From IMG/VR virus record IMGVR_UViG_3300045922_001002, positions 1 to 34,375 of that record: a DNA stretch of 34,375 nt; one strand, written 5' to 3'. The position numbers and the translations under genes are program-made. This document shows, piece by piece, positions 7,364-14,601 of this stretch (the first letter of the stretch is position 1; every line of letters begins with the position of its first letter). The notes below the pieces were generated by a model. It ran no database searches and was not told the DNA's origin. It was given only the letters and a program-made list of their open reading frames with translations. Origin of the DNA: a virus.

Positions 7364-8524
7364 CTACGCGGCGGCCACCCCGCCCAGGGCGACGGCCGCC
7401 CCCCAGGCAAGCCCATCAGCCTCCGGGTCCACGACGAAGCCATCCGCGCGTACGCCTTCGGGGAAGGCCCCGTCTCCGGCTTTCAGCAGGTCGCGCGCCC
7501 ATTCGTTGATCGGTTCGGAGATCCTCGCGCGGGGCGCGTCGCCATCGGCGCCGAAGACCCGGACGATGCGATACGGCCGATCCGCCTCCGCTGCGAAGGC
7601 GGCCTCACCCATGCTGATATGGAAGCGCGTGGCGAACCCGGCCTTGGTCGTCTTCACGTCGAGATAGGTCAGCCCCGGGCCGAGCGGCCCGCCTTCGGCC
7701 AGCATGTCGAAGGGCGAGAGCGGCTCGGCGTCGGCCACCCAGTCTAAATCGTCGCACTCCTGGCCGAGCCAGTCGGCGACCATTTCTTCGCCCGCGCGCC
7801 CGGTGGCCTCGGCGGCGGCGCGCGCCCGCAGCAACTGCTCAAGGGAGACGCCCCCGCCAGCGCGGCGACGGCGGCGGCGCACTTCTTCAAGCGCGGTCGT
7901 GTCGCCTTCCATGGCGCGCTCGACGGCGGCCTCCGCGTCGGCATCATCGGCGAGCCGCCAGACAGGATGCTCCCGGCTCACGCCCACGGCATCAAGGGCG
8001 GCGGCAAGCTCGTCCGGCCCGATCAGCACCATGCCGGTGTCGTCCATGTGGGGCATGAGGGCGCGGATGATCTCGTCCTCGCCGGTCGCAGCCGCCAGCA
8101 ACGCCATGACGACCGCGGCTGGCTGCGGCTCCCCGTCGAAGCGCAGCAGCGCGAGGTCGCCCTCCGCCAGCCGCGAGTAGCGCCCGGCCTCGCCCTCCGG
8201 CTCGTGGATCGTCTCGCCGTTCAGGCGCCAGTTCTTCGACCCCGGCGACCGCACCGCCTTGCGCGCGATCTCATGCGCGCCCGCGCCATTCGGCCCGTAG
8301 ATCGTCACCGAGAGCGGGATGCGCGTGAGCCCGGCCTGGGCCGCTTCGCGCACGCCAGGATAGAGCTTGTCGAGGAACTCCCGCGCGTTGAGGTTGATCG
8401 CCTTCTGCTTCGAGACGCGGTCGATCATTCCGCGGCGCAGCCAGTCGTTGTCGCGCTGCCAGATGGGATCGAACAGCGTGAGGTCGCTCTGGCGAAGCAG
8501 CTTCAGGGCAATCTGGTCAGGCAT
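7364..8524 (-). CDS. DUF3883-type putative restriction endonuclease
   Basis: A 386-residue protein whose C-terminal part matches the DUF3883 / PD-(D/E)XK nuclease pattern: AGEEMVADWL (Glu near 246), SPFDML (Asp 273), TYLDVKTTKAG (Asp 289, Lys 291) and HISMGEAAFAAE with PYRIVRVFG. The middle (about 110-160) has a strand-rich GDLALLRFDGEPQPAAVVMAL segment that may be a base- or effector-binding domain. It is tail-to-tail with the C5 methyltransferase and near Vsr, which suggests it is the restriction partner. It lies 50 bases behind the repressor gene in the same direction, so it is probably expressed in the lysogen. Cleavage activity and specificity are inferred. Confidence 0.75.
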   Translation of the reverse strand: MPDQIALKLLRQSDLTLFDPIWQRDNDWLRRGMIDRVSKQKAINLNAREFLDKLYPGVREAAQAGLTRIPLSVTIYGPNGAGAHEIARKAVRSPGSKNWRLNGETIHEPEGEAGRYSRLAEGDLALLRFDGEPQPAAVVMALLAAATGEDEIIRALMPHMDDTGMVLIGPDELAAALDAVGVSREHPVWRLADDADAEAAVERAMEGDTTALEEVRRRRRRAGGGVSLEQLLRARAAAEATGRAGEEMVADWLGQECDDLDWVADAEPLSPFDMLAEGGPLGPGLTYLDVKTTKAGFATRFHISMGEAAFAAEADRPYRIVRVFGADGDAPRARISEPINEWARDLLKAGDGAFPEGVRADGFVVDPEADGLAWGAAVALGGVAAA

Positions 8525-8527
8525 CGA

Positions 8528-8548
8528 ATCCTCGCGTGCGGCGAGGAT
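8528..8548 (-). promoter_or_regulatory. Hairpin enclosing the ribosome binding site of the endonuclease gene
   Basis: In the minus-strand transcript ATCCTCGC and GCGAGGAT form a perfect 8-bp stem with a 5-base loop, ending 3 bases before the ATG at 8522-8524. The 3' arm contains GAGG, the likely Shine-Dalgarno, 5-6 bases before the start. Folding would hide the ribosome site and restrain translation of a potentially toxic nuclease. There is no T-run, so it is not an evident terminator for the repressor gene. Confidence 0.55.
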
Positions 8549-8574
8549 GAAGGTAGCCGACGAAGGGGCGGCCG

Positions 8575-9321
8575 TCAGCTTCCGACCTGCCGCCCGAGCC
8601 AGACCACCCTGCCAATGACGTCCACATCGTCGGGGGCCAAGCCGTCGAACGCGGCATAGGCCGCGTTGTCGGAGCGGACGGAAAGGGTCTTGAGAGCGGG
8701 ATGCGCGGTCACGCGCTTGACCTGCAAGCCGCCATCCACACGGATGACGTAGATGCCTTCCCGCGCGGTCGGTCGCCGCTGGTCAAGGTCGATCAGCACC
8801 GTGTCGTCGTGCCGCAACGTTGGCTCCATGCTGTCGCCGTCCACCGTCAGCACGGCGAGCTTGTCCAACGGCGCGCGCGTGATCCGCCGCAGCCAATCCT
8901 CGCGGAAGGCGGTGCGGTGCGAGACACTGTCCGAGCCTTCGATCGGCGCACCCGCGGCGGCGCGCGCCTCGTAGACGGGAAGCAAGACGAACCGCTCACC
9001 GCCGAACTCGACCTCTTCCGATCGCAGGCTTGGCGGGGGCGGGATGGGCTTCCGCGGCACGCTCTGGCCGAGCAGGGCGGCGGCTTCCTCCAAGGTCGCG
9101 GGGACGCCCGCGCCGTCCTCGTGCCCAAAGAGGATGATCTGCCATGACACCTTGAGCGGCCGCGCGAGCATCTTCGCGGCACGCGGTGTGAGTGGACGCC
9201 CGCCGCCTTCATAGGCTCGGTAGGTCGCCTCCGGGATGCCGGCCGCACGCGCGAGCTCGGCCCCTGAGGAGAACCCCCGAAGCTGCCGGAGCGACTTCAA
9301 TCTTTCGGCGGCGGCGTTCAT
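8575..9321 (-). CDS. cI: CI/LexA-type phage repressor (HTH_3 + S24 peptidase)
   Basis: A 248-residue prophage repressor. The N-terminus (7-55) is an XRE-type helix-turn-helix (ELARAAGIPEATYRAYEGGGRPLTPRAAKMLA). The C-terminus is an S24 autoprotease with nucleophile Ser 164 in DGDSMEPTL and general base Lys 202 in LQVKRV. An Ala-Gly pair in the linker (RAAAGAPI, about 123-124) is a plausible self-cleavage site, so induction by RecA after DNA damage is expected. ATG 9321 is chosen because the HTH begins directly after it; the frame is open far upstream but antisense to the cro-side genes. It should bind the pL and pR sites. Confidence 0.93.
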   Translation of the reverse strand: MNAAAERLKSLRQLRGFSSGAELARAAGIPEATYRAYEGGGRPLTPRAAKMLARPLKVSWQIILFGHEDGAGVPATLEEAAALLGQSVPRKPIPPPPSLRSEEVEFGGERFVLLPVYEARAAAGAPIEGSDSVSHRTAFREDWLRRITRAPLDKLAVLTVDGDSMEPTLRHDDTVLIDLDQRRPTAREGIYVIRVDGGLQVKRVTAHPALKTLSVRSDNAAYAAFDGLAPDDVDVIGRVVWLGRQVGS

Positions 9322-9368
9322 GGCGATGCGTTTTGTAGCGCCATGCCGCGCGACGCGCCAGCGCAGAT

Positions 9369-9387
9369 AGGCTTCTACCAAAAGCCT
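9369..9387 (-). repeat. Inverted repeat in the repressor leader
   Basis: AGGCTT at 9369-9374 pairs with AAGCCT at 9382-9387 around a 7-base loop, within the intergenic region between repressor and cro-like gene. It may be an operator or a leader structure of the repressor mRNA. Nearby TTTTGTAGCGC (9331-9341) resembles TTTTGTAACGC inside the pR site (9422-9432) and may be a further operator half. Confidence 0.4.
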
Positions 9388-9402
9388 GCGCTCCGATTCG
9401 CG

Positions 9403-9429
9403 GCGATACATGAAGGATTGATTTTGTAA
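9403..9429 (-). promoter_or_regulatory. Possible repressor-maintenance promoter (pRM-like)
   Basis: On the minus strand TATCGC (9408-9403) resembles the TATCGT -10 elements of the two lytic promoters, and TTACAA (9429-9424) lies 15 bases before it, overlapping the pR spacer. This geometry would let the repressor regulate its own gene while blocking pR. The -35 and its spacing are poor, so this is tentative. Confidence 0.35.
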
Positions 9430-9447
9430 CGCTCGTTCGCGTATCGT
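9418..9447 (+). promoter_or_regulatory. pR-like promoter/operator for the rightward early operon
   Basis: TTGATT (9418-9423) and TATCGT (9442-9447) with an 18-base spacer, the same hexamers and spacing as the pL-like site. Only 7 bases separate the -10 from ATG 9455, so transcription should start at or next to the start codon, giving a leaderless or nearly leaderless cro mRNA. The spacer contains TTTTGTAACGC, a likely repressor recognition element. Confidence 0.75.
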
Positions 9448-9454
9448 TCCCGTC

Positions 9455-9658
9455 ATGCCCGACTGGAACAGCATCATATCGAAGTGGCCGAGCGCGGCGG
9501 CGCTCGCCGACGATCTCGGCATTTCGGTCGTGACGGTGCGCGCCTGGCGCGTGCGCGGCATCCCGGCCCGCCGATGGCCGGAGATCGTCCGGGCCGCGAA
9601 GGCGCGCCGACTGCGCAGCATCACGTTCAAAGCGCTCAGCGCGCTGGCGGTGCGCTGA
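9455..9658 (+). CDS. Cro-like helix-turn-helix regulator
   Basis: A 67-residue protein with a single HTH: SAAALADDLGISVVTVRAWRVRGIPARRWPEIVRAAK. The pattern, including the IPARRW motif after the recognition helix, is that of small Cro-like (carph-isopro type) regulators in alphaproteobacterial phages. It is divergent from the repressor, first behind pR, and its stop overlaps the next start as TGATG. No Shine-Dalgarno is present, in agreement with a leaderless message. Confidence 0.82.
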   Translation: MPDWNSIISKWPSAAALADDLGISVVTVRAWRVRGIPARRWPEIVRAAKARRLRSITFKALSALAVR

Positions 9659-10119
9659 TGCACACGGTCGGGATCGACCCCGGCATCGGCGGGGCCATCG
9701 CGTGGATCGACCCGGATTTCGGCGTCCGCATCCACGACATGCCGGTCATGGGCGCGAAGAGTCTGATCGACGCGCCCGAGCTTGCGCACATCCTCCTGCA
9801 CGCCCAAAGCCGGCTCAAGCCGCTGCACATCGTCATCGAGCGCGCGCAGGCCATGCCGAGACAGGGCATCGCCTCGGCGTTCAACTATGGCCGTGGCTTT
9901 GGGACGATCGAGGGCGTCGTCTTCGCGCTCGGCCTTCCCCACAGCTTCGTCACGCCGGCCGCTTGGAAGCGGGCTGCCGGCCTCGGCTCCGACAAGCGCG
10001 ATGCGATCGCACGCGCCATCCAACTGCGGCCCGATGCCGCGCCCCTCCTTCGCCGCGCGAAGGCCCATGGGCGCGCCGAGGCCCTGCTGATTGCCATCTA
10101 TGGAGCGGGGAAGACGTGA
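9658..10119 (+). CDS. RuvC-like Holliday junction resolvase
   Basis: A 153-residue RNase H-fold nuclease of the RuvC type. Visible acidic and fold motifs: VGIDPGIGGAIAWI (Asp 7 in strand 1), HIVIERAQAMPRQG (Glu 61), TPAAWKRAAGLGSDKRDAI (Lys 113 region) and HGRAEALLIAIYG with Glu 141 where Asp is common. Phage members resolve recombination or replication intermediates before packaging. ATG 9658 is set by the TGATG overlap with the cro-like gene; its 3' end overlaps the exonuclease start as GTGA. Confidence 0.85.
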   Translation: MHTVGIDPGIGGAIAWIDPDFGVRIHDMPVMGAKSLIDAPELAHILLHAQSRLKPLHIVIERAQAMPRQGIASAFNYGRGFGTIEGVVFALGLPHSFVTPAAWKRAAGLGSDKRDAIARAIQLRPDAAPLLRRAKAHGRAEALLIAIYGAGKT

Positions 10120-10877
10120 ACGCATTTGAACGACATGGGCTTGGGCACATTTCGGCCACGAGCCTCAACACCTGGGCGGCGGAACCCGCCTTGTGGGTGA
10201 TGGAGAAGCTGCTCGGGAAGCGCGCCCCGGCCGGTGCCGCCGCTGCGCGCGGGACGGCGGCGGAGGCCGGCGTGGCGCACGGTCTCTTCCAGCCCGAGGC
10301 TGAGGTCGTCGAGTGCCAGACGGCCGCGCTCGCGGCCTTCGACGCGGCGAGCGCCTTCCTCACCGACAGCAACCGCGACAAGGAGCGCGAAGCTGTCCCC
10401 GGCATCGTCGAGGTCGCGCTGCGCGAGCTGCGCCAATACGGGCGGCCCACGCCGGCCGGCATGATGGGCGAGCAGCACAAGGTCGAGGTCCGGCTGCCGG
10501 ATGTTCCCGTGCCGATCATCGGCTACATGGACTTCCTCTTCGCCGATCACGGCATTGTCGTCGATCTCAAGACACAGCTTGCGCTGAGCTCGAAGATCAA
10601 CCCGGCGCATGCGCGGCAGGGTGCGGTCTACATCGCGGGGACCAACCGCGAAATGCGGTTCTGCTACGCCACGCCGAAGAAGTGCGCGGTCTATCGGCTT
10701 GAAGACGCCGACGAGCATCTGGCGGTGCTGCGCGCCATCGCGCTCCGGCTCGAGCGCTTCCTTGCCGTCTCGTCCGATCCGCACGAACTCGCGGGCATCG
10801 TCTGCCCCAATTACGAGGCGTTCTACTGGAACAGCACCGCCGCGCGCTCGATGGGGCGCGAAGTTTTCGGGTTCTGA
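10116..10877 (+). CDS. RecB/Cas4-like PD-(D/E)XK exonuclease
   Basis: A 253-residue protein with a GTG start in GTGA overlap with the resolvase gene. The nuclease core is GEQHKVEVRLPDVPVPIIGYMDF (Glu 119, Asp 139), GIVVDLKTQ (Asp 150, Lys 152) and a downstream HARQGAVYIAG with the Gln typical of RecB motif III. This matches PD-(D/E)XK exonucleases that generate single strands for recombination. The N-terminal ISATSLNTWAAEPALWVMEKL fits the opening of such proteins. A single-strand annealing partner is not obvious; the SSB-like gene at 11341 is the best candidate. Confidence 0.85.
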   Translation: MNAFERHGLGHISATSLNTWAAEPALWVMEKLLGKRAPAGAAAARGTAAEAGVAHGLFQPEAEVVECQTAALAAFDAASAFLTDSNRDKEREAVPGIVEVALRELRQYGRPTPAGMMGEQHKVEVRLPDVPVPIIGYMDFLFADHGIVVDLKTQLALSSKINPAHARQGAVYIAGTNREMRFCYATPKKCAVYRLEDADEHLAVLRAIALRLERFLAVSSDPHELAGIVCPNYEAFYWNSTAARSMGREVFGF

Positions 10878-10879
10878 CC

Positions 10880-11140
10880 ATGGACGGCGCCAACACCCGC
10901 ACCATCGCCGCGCGCCGCGACGATGGCACCGGCTTCGCTGCCATCCGTGGCAAGCTCGTCAACCTCGGCATCCGCGACTACCGACCGGGCGACCATGTGG
11001 CCGGGTTCGCCGCGGACGGCTCCATTGAGCTCGTCATCATTGCGGGCGTCGGCGGCGGGCGCCGCGCCTGGTCGCTCGATGACGAGCCGATGCACATCGT
11101 CGGTCTCGTAGTCGGCGATGCGGACGGAAGCGCGTCATGA
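10880..11140 (+). CDS. Hypothetical protein, 86 aa
   Basis: Starts 2 bases after the exonuclease stop, so translation probably reinitiates. It is strand-rich (TGFAAIRGKLVNLGIRDYRPGDHVAGFAADGSIELVIIAG), compatible with a small beta-barrel. No family recognised. Its stop overlaps the next start as ATGA. Confidence 0.65.
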   Translation: MDGANTRTIAARRDDGTGFAAIRGKLVNLGIRDYRPGDHVAGFAADGSIELVIIAGVGGGRRAWSLDDEPMHIVGLVVGDADGSAS

Positions 11141-11271
11141 GCCCCTGCCGTCGCCGCGCGATCCGCCGCGCCTTCGATCTCATGCGCGTGGTGCTCGGCG
11201 GGGCCGCGTTCGCGCTCTGCATCTTCGGCATGCTGTGGGCAGTCGAACTGGTCTTCGTGCCGCCGGACTGA
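11137..11271 (+). CDS. 44-aa single-pass membrane protein
   Basis: ATG 11137 overlaps the previous stop as ATGA. The product has a basic N-terminus (CRRRAIRRAFDLMR) and one membrane segment (VVLGGAAFALCIFGMLWAVELVFV), predicted with the N-terminus inside. No family recognised. The coupling and a well-formed transmembrane pattern support it. Confidence 0.55.
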   Translation: MSPCRRRAIRRAFDLMRVVLGGAAFALCIFGMLWAVELVFVPPD

Positions 11272-11340
11272 CGGCACGCGGAGCGGCGACGCGCGCCCGC
11301 CGGAACCGGCGCGCATCATCACCAGCAGAAGGAGAGCCCA

Positions 11341-12015
11341 ATGGGCCTCGGATTGACCACCGGCGGCGGCGATATCGTCCCGCATGTCCGCTATGACGCA
11401 CGCGCCGGGCGCATGTTCCGCGCCGACCGCGTGCAGGGTGCGGGGGGGCAGTATGAGACGACCCTCGTCGATATCAGCCAACCCCCGCCGCAGTTCGCCA
11501 TGGACCTCGCCAACATCGAGGTCGGGTGGATCGCCTATCTGCAGACCGGCCCCGATGCGAAGATGGTCCGTGTCGGTCAGCCGATGCCGGCGCAGCCGAC
11601 GAAGGAGCACAAGCAAGGGTTCCGCGTCACCATCTTCGCGCCGAAGCTGCTCGGTGGGGTGCGGGAGTTCGCGAGCACCGCCGGGGCGGTCAAGGGCGCG
11701 ATGAACGCGCTCCACGACGCCTTCGAGGCGGCGCCGGAGGCGAAGCAGGGGCTGGTGCCGATCGTCGCCATGACCGGCACCACCCCGGTCGTCTCGAACG
11801 GCGGCGGGCAGAAGACCACCAACTATGCGCCCGTCTTCCAGATCGTGAAGTGGATCGAGCGCCCCGCCGAACTTGCGGCATCGGCCGCGCCTGCTTCGCC
11901 CCCGACGCCCGCCGCCCATGCGCCCACGCCCGCCCAGGCGGCGCATGTGCCTCCGCCCCCGCCGCCGCCGGCGGCGGCGGCTCCAGCGCCCGCCTCCGCC
12001 GACACCGAGTTTTGA
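11341..12015 (+). CDS. SSB-like phage protein with acidic C-terminal tip
   Basis: A 224-residue protein with a strong ribosome site (AAGGAGA, 7 bases from ATG) after a 69-base gap that contains a GCC-rich palindrome (11298-11311). The N-terminal 165 residues are strand-rich and compact (PQFAMDLANIEVGWIAYL, FRVTIFAPKLLGGVREF). A Pro/Ala-rich linker of about 45 residues follows, including a run of seven Pro, then the tip DTEF. A globular domain, disordered linker and acidic, Phe-ending tail is the layout of single-strand binding proteins. I do not recognise an OB-fold signature, so the role is inferred from layout and from position between exonuclease and primase. Confidence 0.65.
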   Translation: MGLGLTTGGGDIVPHVRYDARAGRMFRADRVQGAGGQYETTLVDISQPPPQFAMDLANIEVGWIAYLQTGPDAKMVRVGQPMPAQPTKEHKQGFRVTIFAPKLLGGVREFASTAGAVKGAMNALHDAFEAAPEAKQGLVPIVAMTGTTPVVSNGGGQKTTNYAPVFQIVKWIERPAELAASAAPASPPTPAAHAPTPAQAAHVPPPPPPPAAAAPAPASADTEF

Positions 12016-12016
12016 C

Positions 12017-12295
12017 GTGTCGGAGGCCGGGGAGCATCGTGGCGAACTTGTCGCCATGATGCGGCATTCCATCGAGGAGGGCGTCCGCGACGCCCTCCAT
12101 CCGGCCGATCCGCCGGTCGCCTTCGTGCTGGTCACATGGCACGAGAGCGGACGGACGGGCTGCTCATATTCGACTTTCCCGAAGCTCATCCCCGAGCAGA
12201 CGCTCGTGGATCAGGTTGCCTGCGTGCTGGTCGAGCGCGTGGTCATGGGCAAGCTCGACGAGATCGCCAAGCACAGCGCGGATCGGCCCGAATGA
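12017..12295 (+). CDS. Hypothetical protein, 92 aa
   Basis: GTG start one base after the SSB-like stop; an internal ATG at 12056 is an alternative. Helical N-terminus (VAMMRHSIEEGVRDAL), a strand segment (PVAFVLVTWHES) and a helical end (VDQVACVLVERVVMGKLDEI). No family recognised. The stop overlaps the primase start as ATGA. Confidence 0.6.
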   Translation: MSEAGEHRGELVAMMRHSIEEGVRDALHPADPPVAFVLVTWHESGRTGCSYSTFPKLIPEQTLVDQVACVLVERVVMGKLDEIAKHSADRPE

Positions 12296-14478
12296 TGGCG
12301 CCGCCCGCCGCCCTCGCGCCGCTCGTCGCGGCCCATCGCTGGATCAACTGGCGATGGGTCGAGCGCGCGGACGGCGGGAAGCCCGACAAGGTGCCGTTCA
12401 ATCCGCACCGCCCGGATCGGCACGCGAGCACCCAGGACCCGCGCACCTGGGGGCCGTTCCCGCTCTGCCGAGGTCTCGTCATCGAAAAGCGCGCCGATGG
12501 GCCGGGCTATGTCTTGCGCGACGATCCCGACCACATCTTCTTCGACCTCGACAACTGCCGCGATCCGGCCACCGGCGAGCTTGCCTCCTGGGCCGTGCGC
12601 CTCGTCGAGGCTGCCAACAGCTACACCGAGCTCACACCATCCGGACGCGGGCTGCGGATCATCGGGCGGAACGAGACGTTCGCGGTGTCCATCCATCGCA
12701 CCGTCCGCATGCCGGACGGCGGGAAGGTGGAAATCTTCCACCGCTGCGCCCGCTACGTCACCATGAGCTTCAACCGCTTGCCGGGCACGCCCGACCGCTT
12801 GGCTCCAATCTGCGACCTCGCCGCCGAGCTCCTCATGCTGGCCGGGCAAGGGGCAGCGCCCGAAGACATTCGGCCTGGCCGCGACGCCACCGCCTCGATA
12901 GAGGACATCCGCTCAGCCCTCGCCGCCATCCCGAACGACGACCTCCCCTGGGAGCAATGGTCACGGATTGGAATGGCCGCTTGGCGCGCCTCCGGCGGCG
13001 CCGAGGACGCCCTTGCCGCATGGAAGGCATGGTCGGCGAAGTCCCGGAAGCACAACGACGCGGCATGCGATGAGCGGTGGCGGCACTGGTTCCGCAGCCC
13101 GCCGTCGCGCCTGGGATTCGGGTCGCTTCATTTCCTGGCGTCGCACGCCAGCCCCCTATGGGTGCCCCCATCGCGGCGCGCGCCCGATCCTGGCCCGTTT
13201 TCCGGGGCGCTGGCGGCGCCGGGCGCATCCGCCGAACCCTGGGATGCCCCCGGCCCCGAAAAGCCGTCAGCGCCCGCCAGAACCGCCCAGGCGCCGGCCT
13301 TGTGGATCGACGGGGATCGGCCCGATGAGGTTTTCATTCCGGCACGCCCCTGGGTCGTCCCCGGCTACCTCATGCGCGGGGCCGTCTCGGTCCTCTCCGG
13401 CTCGGGCGGCGGCGGGAAGTCGTCCCTGGTCGTCGCATGGACCACCGCGCTTGCGGAAGGGCGCGCCCTGGGGGGCTTCGCCCCTCGCCAGCCGGAGATC
13501 GTGGTCAACTACAACGTCGAGGACGATCGGGACGAGCAGCGGCGACGCTATGCCGCGGCGCTGGTCGCGCAGCGCGCGTCGGGCGAGACGATCCAGCGGC
13601 GGGTCTTCCGCTGCGGCCCAATGGGCGTCGGAACCCTCTTCGAGCGCGATCCCATGACGGGGCGCGTGACGCCCACCATCGCCCTTGAAGCCCTCCGCGC
13701 GCTGATCGAGGAGAGCGGAGCGTCGGTGCTGGTCGCCGATCCCCTCGCGGAACTCCACAATGCCGAGGAGAACGACAACACCGCCATGCGCGCGGTCATC
13801 GCCGCCTTCCGGGCCATGGCGCGCGACCTCGACATTGCTGTCCTCGTCCTCCACCACAATCGGAAGGGCACCCAGGAAGCCGGATCGGCCGACATGATCC
13901 GGGGCGCCGGGGCCATCACCGGCGCCGTGCGCGTCGCGCTCACACTCAGCACCATGACGCCGGAGGAAGCCGACAAGCTTGGCGTCAAGCCGGAAGATCG
14001 GCGCGCGCACTTCCGAGTGGACGGGGCGAAATCGAACTACGCGCCGCCCGCCGAGGCGGAATGGTGGCGCCTCAAGGCGGTGGAAATCCACAACGGTGAG
14101 CAGATCGCCGCGGTCGTCCCCTGGGCACCGCCCAGCGCGTTCGGCACCCTGTCCATGGCCGATTGCGTCGCCATCCTCGAGGCCATCCGCGCCAAGACCG
14201 GCACGAACCACCGCGGCGAGCCGACCGGCTTCAAGGAAAGCCAGAAGGCGGGGCCAATGAACGCGACCAGCGTCCTGGAACGCTTCGGCGTGAGCCACGA
14301 ACGCGCCCGCGACCTCCTCGCCGCATGGGTCCGGATGGGGACGCTCGCCCTCGTCGAAGGCCGCGACTTCAAGCGCGAACCCGCCATGATCTACCGCGTC
14401 AACGACGCCGCCCTCGCCGAGATGCGCCTATCGGCGGGCGCCACGCAGGCGCCGGATTTTTCCGACGATGAGCCATAA
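12292..14478 (+). CDS. Phage primase-helicase (PriCT-2 domain + RecA-like ATPase)
   Basis: A 728-residue replication protein. Residues 1-180 resemble the primase-polymerase type N-terminus of NrS-1-like and prophage primases (WINWRWVERADGGKPDKVPFNP; HIFFDLDNCRDPATGELASWA with the acidic pair near 85-87). Residues 205-285 are PriCT-2-like (LPWEQWSRIGMAAWRASGG...WSAKSRKH). After a Pro-rich linker comes a RepA/AAA_25-type ATPase: Walker A GSGGGGKSS (370-378), NYNVEDDRDEQRRR, Walker B VLVADPLAELHNAEENDN and LVLHHNRKG. It should unwind and prime phage DNA. ATG 12292 overlaps the preceding stop; an adjacent ATG is equivalent. The candidate origin lies at its 3' end. Confidence 0.88.
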   Translation: MMAPPAALAPLVAAHRWINWRWVERADGGKPDKVPFNPHRPDRHASTQDPRTWGPFPLCRGLVIEKRADGPGYVLRDDPDHIFFDLDNCRDPATGELASWAVRLVEAANSYTELTPSGRGLRIIGRNETFAVSIHRTVRMPDGGKVEIFHRCARYVTMSFNRLPGTPDRLAPICDLAAELLMLAGQGAAPEDIRPGRDATASIEDIRSALAAIPNDDLPWEQWSRIGMAAWRASGGAEDALAAWKAWSAKSRKHNDAACDERWRHWFRSPPSRLGFGSLHFLASHASPLWVPPSRRAPDPGPFSGALAAPGASAEPWDAPGPEKPSAPARTAQAPALWIDGDRPDEVFIPARPWVVPGYLMRGAVSVLSGSGGGGKSSLVVAWTTALAEGRALGGFAPRQPEIVVNYNVEDDRDEQRRRYAAALVAQRASGETIQRRVFRCGPMGVGTLFERDPMTGRVTPTIALEALRALIEESGASVLVADPLAELHNAEENDNTAMRAVIAAFRAMARDLDIAVLVLHHNRKGTQEAGSADMIRGAGAITGAVRVALTLSTMTPEEADKLGVKPEDRRAHFRVDGAKSNYAPPAEAEWWRLKAVEIHNGEQIAAVVPWAPPSAFGTLSMADCVAILEAIRAKTGTNHRGEPTGFKESQKAGPMNATSVLERFGVSHERARDLLAAWVRMGTLALVEGRDFKREPAMIYRVNDAALAEMRLSAGATQAPDFSDDEP

Positions 14479-14509
14479 TCCGGCACCCAACCCCGCAAAA
14501 TCCGGCAAA

Positions 14510-14531
14510 AATCCGGCGCCGGATTATTTTT
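14510..14531 (+). terminator. Possible intrinsic terminator within the iteron cluster
   Basis: The palindrome AATCCGGCGCCGGATT (14510-14525) can fold as a 6-bp stem with a GCGC loop and is followed by A and five T residues (14527-14531). This is terminator-like for rightward transcription leaving the primase gene. The same bases are two adjacent iterons, so the hairpin may be a by-product. Confidence 0.4.
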
Positions 14532-14535
14532 ACTT

Positions 14536-14601
14536 GGTTGGGGGTATAACCCCCAACCCGGCAGCCGGATTTTCGCGCCGGATTCGGCGCGAAAAATCCG
14601 G
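14536..14601 (+). repeat. Two large adjacent hairpins in the iteron region
   Basis: GGTTGGGGG (14536-14544) and CCCCCAACC (14550-14558) form a perfect 9-bp stem with loop TATAA. Right after it, 14565-14580 and 14585-14601 pair over about 16 bases with one unpaired A and a GATT loop. The second includes iterons 6 to 8. The structures may extrude as single-strand initiation signals or regulate the next gene. Confidence 0.6.

Noticed and set aside
5779-7443. 554-codon minus-strand frame opposite the methyltransferase
   Set aside because: All C5-methyltransferase motifs are on the plus strand; the antisense translation is His/Arg-rich and featureless.
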